A DNA stretch of 5,827 nt from an uncultured Candidatus Saccharibacteria bacterium (GCA_916049555.1 CAJZIB010000046.1:1-5827); one strand, 5' to 3'. Shown: positions 1 to 5,777, numbered from the stretch's first letter. Program-made: numbers and translations. The notes: a model not told the origin generated them from the sequence alone.

Positions 1-41
1 TCGCGGAGTGACTGGAGTTCAGACGTGTGCTCTTCCGATCT
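1..41. other. Illumina TruSeq adapter remnant (i7 index plus read-2 primer site)
   Basis: Positions 8-41 match, base for base as I remember it, the 34-nt TruSeq multiplexing/read-2 primer site, which begins GTGACTGGAGTTC and ends GCTCTTCCGATCT. Positions 1-7 (TCGCGGA) sit exactly where the i7 index lies in the library primer. They equal the last seven bases of the reverse complement of TruSeq HT index D710 (TCCGCGAA, from memory). This is library-construction sequence assembled onto the contig end. Genomic sequence starts at 42, and the gene running into this junction is cut artificially, not by biology. Confidence 0.97.
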
Positions 42-385
42 GCCTGAATAATATTTTTTTCAATCGCGTTCAGCTTAAATTCTTTTTTCGCATTGTCATA
101 AGCAATTAACGGATGTAAATAGGCATGTGCTTTTGGCATTGCCGTCTTGTCATGCCAGTCATATAAGAAAAAATCATGCAGTAAAGCGCCGCGTATTAGG
201 GATACCTTGTCAACTTTAGCTCGCAAAATCTGTGCAAACACAAGGCTCATTCTTGCCACATTCACAGAGTGTTCATAAGTAGAAACATTGGCATGCTGAA
301 TAAAGCGTTTCTCGCGCTGCATATTCTCAGATTTTAGAATCTCATCCCCGATTTTGTAAACTAAAGTAAGATTTTGTATTCTCAC
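42..385 (-). CDS. HD-domain phosphohydrolase, N-terminal part (3' end missing)
   Basis: An open frame on the minus strand runs from GTG at 385 to the adapter junction: 114 codons with no stop. It has the metal-binding pattern of the HD superfamily. There is a His in an HxxxV context (H39 of YEHSVNVARMS) and the signature His-Asp at H70-D71 in RGALLHDFFLYDWHD. The later conserved region, usually followed by a His-Met-Trp-Pro-like motif, would start just where the sequence is cut (EKNIIQ). HD enzymes hydrolyse phosphomono- or phosphodiesters, often of nucleotides; the substrate here cannot be told. The start is GTG because the codon before it is an in-frame TGA. The ATG at 389-387 is in another frame and hits a stop after 15 codons. 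M22 is the only ATG alternative near the N-terminus. A TATAAT box at 397-392 places the expected transcription start on the GTG, so the mRNA is probably leaderless. It is divergent from murJ. Confidence 0.85.
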
Positions 386-391
386 TCATAT

Positions 392-397
392 ATTATA
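392..397 (-). promoter_or_regulatory. -10 box of the HD phosphohydrolase gene (leaderless start)
   Basis: A perfect TATAAT on the minus strand, with six bases (391-386) between it and the GTG at 385. If its last T is -7, the +1 nucleotide is the G of GTG. No good -35 hexamer is seen 16-18 bp upstream. No Shine-Dalgarno sequence fits in the gap. Confidence 0.7.
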
Positions 398-443
398 CAA
401 TATTCGCCGCAATTTTAAAATCCCCCGCTCATGCTTTATCATG

Positions 444-449
444 TATAAT
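444..449 (+). promoter_or_regulatory. -10 box of murJ (leaderless or near-leaderless start)
   Basis: TATAAT lies eight bases before the murJ ATG at 458, leaving room for a leader of zero to two bases and none for a ribosome binding site. A TG pair at 442-443 directly abuts the box. No convincing -35 is visible at 17 bp. The box supports ATG 458 over the internal Met12 as the start. Together with the minus-strand box at 392-397 it forms a compact divergent promoter pair. Confidence 0.65.
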
Positions 450-457
450 AATAATTA

Positions 458-2098
458 ATGAAGAAGTTTCAGTTTCGATCAGTCGTGGCTATGGCTAATA
501 GTAAGCTAAGTGTGAAATATGCCGCAATATTATTAAGCTTCAGTACCCTCATCTCGGCCCTACTCGGTATCTTCCGCGACCGTCTCTTGAACTCATACTA
601 TCTTGATACTTATCCAACCGGTATTGACGCTTATACCGCCGCCTTCACCATTCCGGATTTCATGTTCTTCGTATTAACCTCTGGCGCGCTCGCCGTCAGT
701 TTTATTCCGGTCTTCAATCAACGTCTGGTTGCTGGTAACAAAAAATCCGCTTGGGAGCTCAGCTCTTCGATTCTCAACCTCATGGCCATCGTTACCTTAA
801 TCTCCAGTATTCTTATTATGATCTTCGCCGATCCACTCGTTCGCTATATCGTCGGCCCAGGTCTCGATGAATCCGGTACCACTCTCGCCATCAACATGAT
901 GCGCGTTATCGCCATTAATCCATTTCTTTTTAGTATCGCCACCGTTTTAAATTCCATCCAGCAGGCCGTCGGTCGTTTCGTCTTCTACTCCCTTGCTCCA
1001 GCTCTCTATAATGTCGGTATTCTTATCGGCATTACGGTCTTCACAAATGGCATTAATATTTTTGGCCTCCAACTTTTTGAAGGTGGCATTATGGGGGTCG
1101 CCATTGGAGTAGTTTTTGGCGCCGTTCTACAAATTTTTATCAGCCTCATCGGTCTCTTTGGTCTCGGTTTTGATTATCAATTCAAAATCTATTGGAAGAA
1201 CCTTGGCTTCAAAACCGTCTTAAAACTTCTTCCCGCCCGTTCGCTCGACCAGGGAATCGACTATGTTTATTCCATTCTTGCTACCAACCTCTCTTCACGC
1301 ATGGGTAAAGGCGCACTGCGTTCTTTTCAACAGGCCAACAGTCTCCATCAGATGCCAGTCAATCTAATTGGTGTTGCTATCTCAACCGCATTCTTCCCAA
1401 AGCTTACCGAGGAAACTAATAGTGGCGACACTACTAAATTTGATGATGTTTTCCGTCGTGCTCTCCGTATGATTGTCTGGATCTCTCTTCCGGTTTCCGT
1501 TATCGCCTATTTCGCCCGCGGCTATGTTGTTAGCTTTGTTAAAAACGGCGGCCAGCCAGTCATTGCCAGTATTCTCGGTTCTCTCGTCCTTGCTATTTTT
1601 GCTCAGTCTATTTTTCATATCGCTTCACGTGGTTTTTATGCCAGACAAGACACCAAAACTCCGTTTATCGTCAGTATCATCGCCGTTGGCTTTACGATGA
1701 TTCTCTCTGTTATTTTTAGCATTATCGGCCTCGGTCCAGACGGCCTAGGTTGGGCTCAGTCCATCGGTGCCATTCTTGAAATCTTCATTCTTCTCTTCAT
1801 CTTGCAGAAAAAATCTCGTCAGAATCTCCTAAATAAGGACTTCTGGTCCGCCTTCTTCAGGATGCTCGTTGCCACTGTTGTCACTTCCGTTTCCGCCTAT
1901 ATTTTGACCAAACTTCTCCCACTCCGTTCTACCGATGTTTCTGTTTTTGTTACCATTCCAAAATTCCTCGCCATTTCACTTGGCTCCATGGCGATCTACT
2001 TCGCTGCCAGCTTCCTCCTGGATCTGGAAGAAGTTCAGCCGTTCTTTGAGAAACTCAATAAAATCCTCTTCCGAAATCTCAAACCAAAAGACAAGTAG
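458..2098 (+). CDS. murJ: MurJ/MviN-family lipid II flippase homologue
   Basis: A 546-residue, very hydrophobic polytopic membrane protein, with a length and pattern that fit the roughly 14-helix MurJ/MviN flippases. These move undecaprenyl-linked peptidoglycan precursor (lipid II) across the cytoplasmic membrane. Family landmarks are the N-terminal helix with LLGIFRDRLL (35-44), D57-A-Y before FTIPD (63-67), the SGALAVSFIPVF block (75-86) and GVAISTAFFPKL (305-316). Aligned by eye with E. coli MurJ, R24 is kept (R40) and D39 is kept (D57). R18 becomes A34, R52 becomes F70 and R270 becomes S295, so the classic arginine set is mostly absent. CPR homologues I recall also lack the R270 equivalent (Ala-Asn pairs there), so this may be a subfamily trait. 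The C-terminus is short and basic, ending KPKDK inside a tandem repeat. Codons favour C- and T-ending triplets and CGN for arginine. The ATG is chosen because of the -10 box eight bases upstream; no Shine-Dalgarno is present. The fold assignment is firm; exact substrate and transport function are less sure. Confidence 0.92.
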   Translation: MKKFQFRSVVAMANSKLSVKYAAILLSFSTLISALLGIFRDRLLNSYYLDTYPTGIDAYTAAFTIPDFMFFVLTSGALAVSFIPVFNQRLVAGNKKSAWELSSSILNLMAIVTLISSILIMIFADPLVRYIVGPGLDESGTTLAINMMRVIAINPFLFSIATVLNSIQQAVGRFVFYSLAPALYNVGILIGITVFTNGINIFGLQLFEGGIMGVAIGVVFGAVLQIFISLIGLFGLGFDYQFKIYWKNLGFKTVLKLLPARSLDQGIDYVYSILATNLSSRMGKGALRSFQQANSLHQMPVNLIGVAISTAFFPKLTEETNSGDTTKFDDVFRRALRMIVWISLPVSVIAYFARGYVVSFVKNGGQPVIASILGSLVLAIFAQSIFHIASRGFYARQDTKTPFIVSIIAVGFTMILSVIFSIIGLGPDGLGWAQSIGAILEIFILLFILQKKSRQNLLNKDFWSAFFRMLVATVVTSVSAYILTKLLPLRSTDVSVFVTIPKFLAISLGSMAIYFAASFLLDLEEVQPFFEKLNKILFRNLKPKDK

Positions 2099-2119
2099 CT
2101 CAAACCAAAAGACAAGTAG
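2078..2119 (+). repeat. Perfect 21-bp tandem duplication across the murJ stop codon
   Basis: Two identical adjacent 21-bp units lie at 2078-2098 and 2099-2119; each begins CTCAAACCAAAAG and ends ACAAGTAG. The first unit encodes the last residues of MurJ and its TAG stop. The second, also in frame because 21 is a multiple of three, would encode LKPKDK followed by another TAG. A degenerate third copy (CCAAAAGATAAATAA at 2146-2160) and a partial one near 2125-2138 follow. Recent slippage or duplication is the simple reading; the second copy is then a vestige of the coding end. Confidence 0.9.
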
Positions 2120-2174
2120 TTTAGCACAAAACCAAGGACTATAATCCAAAAGATAAATAAAGCTACTCCTCTCG

Positions 2175-2183
2175 TGTTATAAT
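2175..2183 (+). promoter_or_regulatory. Extended -10 promoter of the methyltransferase gene (leaderless start)
   Basis: TGTTATAAT is a full match to the extended -10 consensus TGnTATAAT, which can work without a strong -35; none is seen. Seven bases separate the box from the ATG at 2191, so the predicted +1 falls at 2190-2191 and the transcript probably starts on the initiation codon. A second TATAAT at 2140-2145 could be an additional upstream start with a leader of about 40 bases. Confidence 0.7.
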
Positions 2184-2190
2184 CATTACC

Positions 2191-2943
2191 ATGACAGAGC
2201 AAAACAAGAAAGTCGTTTCCGATTACAACGGCTATGATTACAAAAAAATCTTCTGGGAAGATGCAGACCGTAAATACGAAGATATGGCAGATCGTCTCGC
2301 CATCCGTAGGCTCCTCCCAGCCAAAATGGATACTTTCGTTGACATCGCTGGTGGTTACGGCCGTCTCGCTAAAGAATATCTTGATCGCGCCAAAGTTGCC
2401 ACTCTCTTTGATTATTCACAAACCGAGCTTGATCAAGCCAAGGAAGAATTTGGTGACCGCATTCGTACTGTTCAGGGTGACATCTATCACACTCCATTCA
2501 AGGATGATGAATTTTCTGCACTCTTGATGGTTCGCGCAACTCACCACTTTGCAGATCTCCCAGCTGTCATCAAGGAACTTCATCGTATTCTTGAGCCGGG
2601 TGGTGTTGCCGTGATTGAGGTCGCCAACAAGCGCACTCTTCCAAAAATGTTCCGCTACTGGTTTAAAAAATCTAAGGTCAATCCATTCGACAAGAAGCCT
2701 TCCAATCTTAAAAACATTGATAAGGATGGTTTCTATAATTACCACCCAGCCTATGTCGAAGATCTCTTTAGAAAATCCGGTTTCGAAATTGATAATATTC
2801 TTTCAGTTTCAAACTTCAGAAGCCAAACCATGAAGAAAATCTTTAAAACCAAAGCTCTTGTTGCTCTTGAGAAAAAACTTCAGAAGCCTCTTGCCAGCCT
2901 TCGCTTTGCTCCAAGTATCTACTATCGCCTAATCAAAAAATAA
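2191..2943 (+). CDS. Class I SAM-dependent methyltransferase
   Basis: A 250-residue soluble protein with a Methyltransf_11-type Rossmann fold. Motif I, the S-adenosylmethionine loop, is VDIAGGYGR (50-58). An acidic residue ends strand 2 (LFDYS, D74), where family members bind the ribose. GDI (96-98) fits the adenine-side motif. RATHHF (115-120) and LHRILEPGG (130-138) are the usual later landmarks. The last 100 residues, rich in Lys and aromatics (NIDKDGFYNYHPAYVEDLFRKSGF region), resemble the substrate-cap and Tyr/Phe-rich tail of UbiE-like small-molecule or lipid methyltransferases. The acceptor substrate cannot be deduced. The start is supported by the extended -10 box seven bases upstream, and no ribosome binding site is present. 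It heads a two-gene unit with the metallophosphoesterase that begins 3 bp after its TAA. Arginine codons are almost all CGN, as in murJ. Confidence 0.9.
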   Translation: MTEQNKKVVSDYNGYDYKKIFWEDADRKYEDMADRLAIRRLLPAKMDTFVDIAGGYGRLAKEYLDRAKVATLFDYSQTELDQAKEEFGDRIRTVQGDIYHTPFKDDEFSALLMVRATHHFADLPAVIKELHRILEPGGVAVIEVANKRTLPKMFRYWFKKSKVNPFDKKPSNLKNIDKDGFYNYHPAYVEDLFRKSGFEIDNILSVSNFRSQTMKKIFKTKALVALEKKLQKPLASLRFAPSIYYRLIKK

Positions 2944-2946
2944 TCA

Positions 2947-3897
2947 ATGAAACTATTCCGACTCAGTACCTACCGTCTTTTTCGCCCTGATTTTTTTGCA
3001 CACCACAAAAAAGCCTCTGATCCGTTCAAGGTCATGGTTATGTCGGACCTTCATTTTAGTTATCAAGTTACAAACCAGAAGCTCCAGGCCATCATCAAGC
3101 AGGTCAAAACCCTCGCCCCAGATTATATTCTTATGCCAGGCGATCTCATCGATACCCTAGATATGGTTGATAAAAATTCTGAACGTCAGCGCCTCCTCAA
3201 TTTTCTCAAAAAGCTCGGCCAGCAAGCTAAGGTGATTCTCAGTGTCGGCAACCACGATATGTATCGCAAGCCAACCGAGGGTCAGACTGGTTGGCAATAC
3301 GAAGTTGCCTCAAAACTTTTTGACGAAATTCGCGCTCTCGATAATGTGTTTCTCCTTGATAATCAGGTCTATGAAGATGAAAATATCTATTATCTTGGTT
3401 ATACTCAGTCGCCAAAGTATTATCGTGCAGACAAGGGAATCGTTGAGGACATGCCGGTTCTACTCTCTGAACTCGAGTCTCTTCCAGAAAAATATTTGAC
3501 GCATCTTCCTGAAAAGAAGCTTAAATTTGCTCTCATTCACTCACCAGTCTATCTCAATCAGCCTGAAGTAAAATATCTTCTTCGTGAATTCGACTATTTT
3601 ATCTCCGGCCACATGCATAATGGAGTCATGCCGCCAGTCCTCGATGAATTAATCAATAGTTCTCGCGGCCTCATCTCCCCAACCAAAAAATGGGCTCCGG
3701 AAAATTCCAGGAATACTCTCAGGACCTATGCTGACAAGCTACTAGTAGTTGGCGCTCTCACTACTTTTCATGAATGTATCAAGCCGTTCAATAAACTTAA
3801 CGCCTTCTTTCCATCCTATATGGCGCTCATGGAATTCACCAATAAAAAAACCTACGCTAGAAAACCCTACATCAAGCATACCTATAAAAATTGGTAA
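2947..3897 (+). CDS. Calcineurin-like metallophosphoesterase
   Basis: A 316-residue protein with the full metal-ligand set of the calcineurin-like (binuclear metal) phosphoesterase family. DLH is at 34-36 (DxH), PGDLID at 64-69 (GD motif), GNHD at 101-104, a histidine in the IHSPVYL stretch (H198), and GHMH at 221-224 (GHxH). Such enzymes hydrolyse phosphomonoesters, phosphodiesters or pyrophosphates, including nucleotide and lipid-linked ones; the substrate is unknown here. There is no signal peptide and no clear membrane segment. The Arg- and aromatic-rich start (KLFRLSTYRLFRPDFF) could make a membrane-surface contact, as in peripheral YkuE/LpxH-like enzymes, but this is only suggestive. 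The ATG is three bases after the methyltransferase stop and has no Shine-Dalgarno, so translation probably depends on coupling or read-on from the upstream gene. Residues after about 225 form a family-specific C-terminal extension with no motif I recognise. Confidence 0.92.
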   Translation: MKLFRLSTYRLFRPDFFAHHKKASDPFKVMVMSDLHFSYQVTNQKLQAIIKQVKTLAPDYILMPGDLIDTLDMVDKNSERQRLLNFLKKLGQQAKVILSVGNHDMYRKPTEGQTGWQYEVASKLFDEIRALDNVFLLDNQVYEDENIYYLGYTQSPKYYRADKGIVEDMPVLLSELESLPEKYLTHLPEKKLKFALIHSPVYLNQPEVKYLLREFDYFISGHMHNGVMPPVLDELINSSRGLISPTKKWAPENSRNTLRTYADKLLVVGALTTFHECIKPFNKLNAFFPSYMALMEFTNKKTYARKPYIKHTYKNW

Positions 3898-3910
3898 AAG
3901 TAGTAAACAA

Positions 3911-3939
3911 AAAAGATGATTAAGGCAATCATCCTTTTT
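3911..3939. terminator. Bidirectional intrinsic terminator
   Basis: A 7-bp stem, GATGATT (3915-3921) with AATCATC (3927-3933), closes a 5-base loop (AAGGC). On the plus strand it is followed by C and five T's (3935-3939), ending the methyltransferase-phosphoesterase transcript. Read on the minus strand, the same stem is followed at once by six T's (the A-run ending at 3914), so it would also end the converging tRNA transcript. The stem is AT-rich and modest in strength. Confidence 0.75.
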
Positions 3940-3959
3940 GCGGAAAAATAAATGCAATT

Positions 3960-4036
3960 TGGTAGCGCCAGTAGGGTTCGAACCTACGACCTTGAGCTTA
4001 GAAGTCTCCTGCTCTATCCAGCTGAGCTATGGCGCC
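3960..4036 (-). tRNA. tRNA-Arg (anticodon UCU), CCA encoded
   Basis: A complete cloverleaf reads on the minus strand from G at 4036. The acceptor GGCGCCA pairs with TGGCGCT (first pair G1-U72, a wobble), with discriminator A73 and an encoded CCA at 3962-3960. The D stem is GCTC/GAGC with GG in the loop. The anticodon loop is CTTCTAA, giving UCU, which reads AGA and AGG arginine codons. The variable loop is AGGTC. The T arm is GTAGG/CCTAC with a standard TTCGAAC loop. The anticodon stem is odd: GGAGA faces GCTCA, so only the three middle pairs form, with purine-purine mismatches at 27-43 (G/A) and 31-39 (A/G). It is convergent with the phosphoesterase gene and divergent from the gene at 4108, which is itself rich in AGA/AGG codons. 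Confidence 0.95.
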
Positions 4037-4049
4037 AAGTATCTCTTTA

Positions 4050-4058
4050 ACTATACCA
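4050..4058 (-). promoter_or_regulatory. Extended -10 promoter of tRNA-Arg
   Basis: On the minus strand TGGTATAGT matches the extended -10 form TGnTATAnT. Counting its last T (4050) as -7 puts the start near 4043, seven bases before the mature tRNA 5' end, a normal short leader for RNase P removal. No clear -35 is visible. Confidence 0.55.
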
Positions 4059-4072
4059 CAAAAAATTATTCG

Positions 4073-4081
4073 TGCTATATT
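4073..4081 (+). promoter_or_regulatory. Extended -10 promoter of the 531-codon gene
   Basis: TGCTATATT (TGn plus TATATT, one mismatch from consensus) precedes the ATG at 4108 by 26 bases. The predicted start near 4088 gives a 5' leader of about 20 bases, so unlike its neighbours this gene is not leaderless. The 4037-4107 gap therefore holds back-to-back promoters for this gene and the tRNA. Confidence 0.55.
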
Positions 4082-4094
4082 ATTTATAACTAAC

Positions 4095-4100
4095 AAGGTG
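4095..4100 (+). promoter_or_regulatory. Shine-Dalgarno-like site for the 4108 gene
   Basis: AAGGTG lies seven bases before the ATG at 4108 and shares AAGG with the AAGGAGG consensus. It is the only start in the window with a plausible ribosome binding site. It supports the 4108 ATG. Confidence 0.55.
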
Positions 4101-4107
4101 TCATATT

Positions 4108-5703
4108 ATGATTAGCAAAGAGCAGGTTGAGAAAATCGAAAAGATCAAGAAGGAGATTAGTGTCCTTAAAAAAGACAGTCTAGCTCTAGAAAAGCAACGC
4201 GACGACCTCTCTAAGTTCAAAAGAATTGACGGAATCGACGGAATCACATTATTCCAGAATAGAGTTGTTGGATCCGGCCGAACCTTAAGTCTTGACTCTG
4301 AAATCTCTGCAAAAGTTGAAACCAGTGGTCAAGTATCCTACTCCGTAGAAAGTAGTGGTGGCGGATCTCGACCTACCCTAACCAGAGTCGTGCTTGGCGC
4401 AGCAGTAGCGGGCCCCTTAGGTGCTGTCGTCGGTGGTGCAGCACAAAAGAAAAAGAAGATTAAATCTACGACTGTTCAGCATGACGACCGCGTACTTAGA
4501 ATTATTATATCGAGCGACGAGGGAATTATTGATGCCAACATTAATCCAGCTTTAGAATCTCGTGCAAGAGAATTTGCTCGCAATGTCTTAAACGCAAAGA
4601 CGGATTATCCTAAACTAAAAAAGGAAATAGAGAAAGAAAAGAAAAGACTAGACAAAGAGATAGAAGATTTAAGAATTAGTAATCCGATAGATAAAAAAGA
4701 AAAAGAGCTAGAATCTTTATTATCTGAAATGAGTGATGAAGATAGGCGTACTCTTAAAAAGATAGAAAAGGAAACAAAGCTATATTTCTTTGTAAGTATA
4801 TTATCTCTAGTTTTATTTTGGTTTCCGATTGGCCCTACTATTCTCTCCATACTTTCCGTTATTGAATCCAAGAAGAATCAGAAATATGGTTTATATGAGA
4901 AAAGAATAAAATTAACGAAGAGGCTAGGTATTATCAGTTCCATCCTGAGTATTGTAACTTTTTTGGCTATAGTTTTATATAACCCAAATAAGAATTTCGA
5001 CATCAACGGACAGAAAATTGAGCTTGTTTGTAAAAACAGTGTATGTACAAGTCTAGATAACTATGGTGATAGCAATGCAACTAGATTGCTTGCAGAAATT
5101 GGCGTTCGAAAAATCGACAAAATAGAAAAATCAACTAGCAGTGTGATTGCAAATGTCTATGATAATAGTAACTCAGAGGAAGGGGTAAAGGTTTTGATTC
5201 GATATGCGGACTCCAATTTTAGCAAAGTTACCAAAATTGTAAGCAGCGAAGCGGAGAGCATCGTATATTATTCTAGCGATCCTGTAGCGCAGACCGTACC
5301 TTTTCCTTCGTTGATTAAGATAGCCGAGGCTAAAGCAAAAGCTGAAGAAGAAAAAAGAAAAACGGCTGAAGAGGAGGCAAAACGACAGGCTGCGGAAGAA
5401 GCAAGACTGAAAGCTGAAAGGGAAGCTAAGGCAGCCGAAGATGCTAGATATCCATCCGAAGGCGGTACCCGTGAGGTGTGCGACCAGGCCTTTCATAAAA
5501 TGTATCCATATCGCGGCTCAAAAGTACATTCAATCCTCGGCGTTCACGCCATTGGCAGAAACGGCGCAAATAAGATGGTTTATAAAGTTGATGTTACAGT
5601 TCAAAACGTTTTTGGCGCAGAGTATAGCGCTGTCATGGAATGTGTAGTCTCTAGGGATGTCGGTACTAATATAATCAAAGTAGACAGTTTGATCTTATAT
5701 TAA
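4108..5703 (+). CDS. Unknown multi-domain membrane protein with coiled coils and Cys-paired outer domain
   Basis: I do not recognise a named family for this 531-residue protein. In order it shows: a charged N-terminal coiled coil (1-36); a Ser/Gly/Val region, then a Gly/Ala-rich hydrophobic stretch (94-112) ending in a Lys run (114-117), like glycine-zipper segments; a beta-rich patch (RVLRIIISSDEG) and helix; a second Lys/Glu coiled coil (about 168-222); and membrane segments at 226-252 (with a Pro-Ile-Gly-Pro break, maybe a hairpin) and 273-291. The linker between them is very basic, so cytoplasmic. After the second segment comes an outer domain with C308 and C313. It is followed by a 40-residue Ala/Glu/Lys helix (404-447) and a C-terminal domain (about 448-531) with C458 and C512 and a QNVFGAEYSAVMECVV stretch. 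The last recalls small secreted domains with a Q-N-x-F-G-A pattern before a Cys. Topology is inferred: N-terminal half inside, C-terminal half outside. By my count about 17 of 29 arginines use AGA/AGG, unlike murJ. A structural or envelope-spanning role is possible; no enzyme motif is seen. Confidence 0.88.
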   Translation: MISKEQVEKIEKIKKEISVLKKDSLALEKQRDDLSKFKRIDGIDGITLFQNRVVGSGRTLSLDSEISAKVETSGQVSYSVESSGGGSRPTLTRVVLGAAVAGPLGAVVGGAAQKKKKIKSTTVQHDDRVLRIIISSDEGIIDANINPALESRAREFARNVLNAKTDYPKLKKEIEKEKKRLDKEIEDLRISNPIDKKEKELESLLSEMSDEDRRTLKKIEKETKLYFFVSILSLVLFWFPIGPTILSILSVIESKKNQKYGLYEKRIKLTKRLGIISSILSIVTFLAIVLYNPNKNFDINGQKIELVCKNSVCTSLDNYGDSNATRLLAEIGVRKIDKIEKSTSSVIANVYDNSNSEEGVKVLIRYADSNFSKVTKIVSSEAESIVYYSSDPVAQTVPFPSLIKIAEAKAKAEEEKRKTAEEEAKRQAAEEARLKAEREAKAAEDARYPSEGGTREVCDQAFHKMYPYRGSKVHSILGVHAIGRNGANKMVYKVDVTVQNVFGAEYSAVMECVVSRDVGTNIIKVDSLILY

Positions 5704-5737
5704 AACAAAGATGACTTGAGACGGTGAAATTTTAGAT

Positions 5738-5775
5738 AAAAATGTGGAAAAAGATACTTTTTCGGCAACATTTTT
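5738..5775. terminator. Two-tier hairpin, probable intrinsic terminator
   Basis: An outer 8-bp stem (AAAAATGT at 5738-5745 with ACATTTTT at 5768-5775) encloses an inner 7-bp stem (GAAAAAG at 5747-5753 with CTTTTTC at 5757-5763, loop ATA). An unequal internal loop (G against GGCA) separates them. The run of five T's at the end acts both as outer-stem strand and U-tract. It lies 35 bp after the 4108 gene's stop and just before the next promoter, so insulating the two units is its likely job. It is AT-rich, so strength is uncertain. Confidence 0.6.
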
Positions 5776-5777
5776 GC

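Noticed and set aside
1382..1618. Minus-strand open frame inside murJ
   Set aside because: It overlaps a strong family-matching gene, has no promoter or ribosome site, and encodes no recognisable motif. It is a by-product of murJ codon bias. Other overlapping frames in the methyltransferase, phosphoesterase and 4108 genes were dropped for the same reason.
2140..2145. TATAAT as the main promoter of the methyltransferase gene
   Set aside because: It lacks the TGn extension and a clear -35. The box at 2178-2183 is a better match and has the same geometry as the other starts; the upstream one is kept only as a possible secondary start.
2094..2167. Inverted repeat AGTAGCT / AGCTACT as a terminator after murJ
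   Set aside because: The arms are only 7 bp with a loop of about 60 bases, and no T-run follows. It is likely chance, helped by the duplicated TAG-containing unit.
3960..4107. tRNA-Arg as an attachment site for an integrated island containing the 4108 gene
   Set aside because: Integrases usually use the 3' end of a tRNA gene, which faces left (3960) towards the phosphoesterase gene, while the odd gene is on the 5' side. No integrase and no second copy of the tRNA 3' end are seen.
4228..4248. Short direct repeat (GACGGAATC twice) in the 4108 gene
   Set aside because: Two 9-bp copies encode Asp-Gly-Ile twice within a coding region. This is too short to indicate a mobile or regulatory repeat.
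5173..5496. Minus-strand frame rich in Phe and Ser within the 4108 gene
   Set aside because: It is the reverse complement of the Ala/Glu/Lys coiled coil (GAA/AAA codons read as TTC/TTT). It has no start signals.
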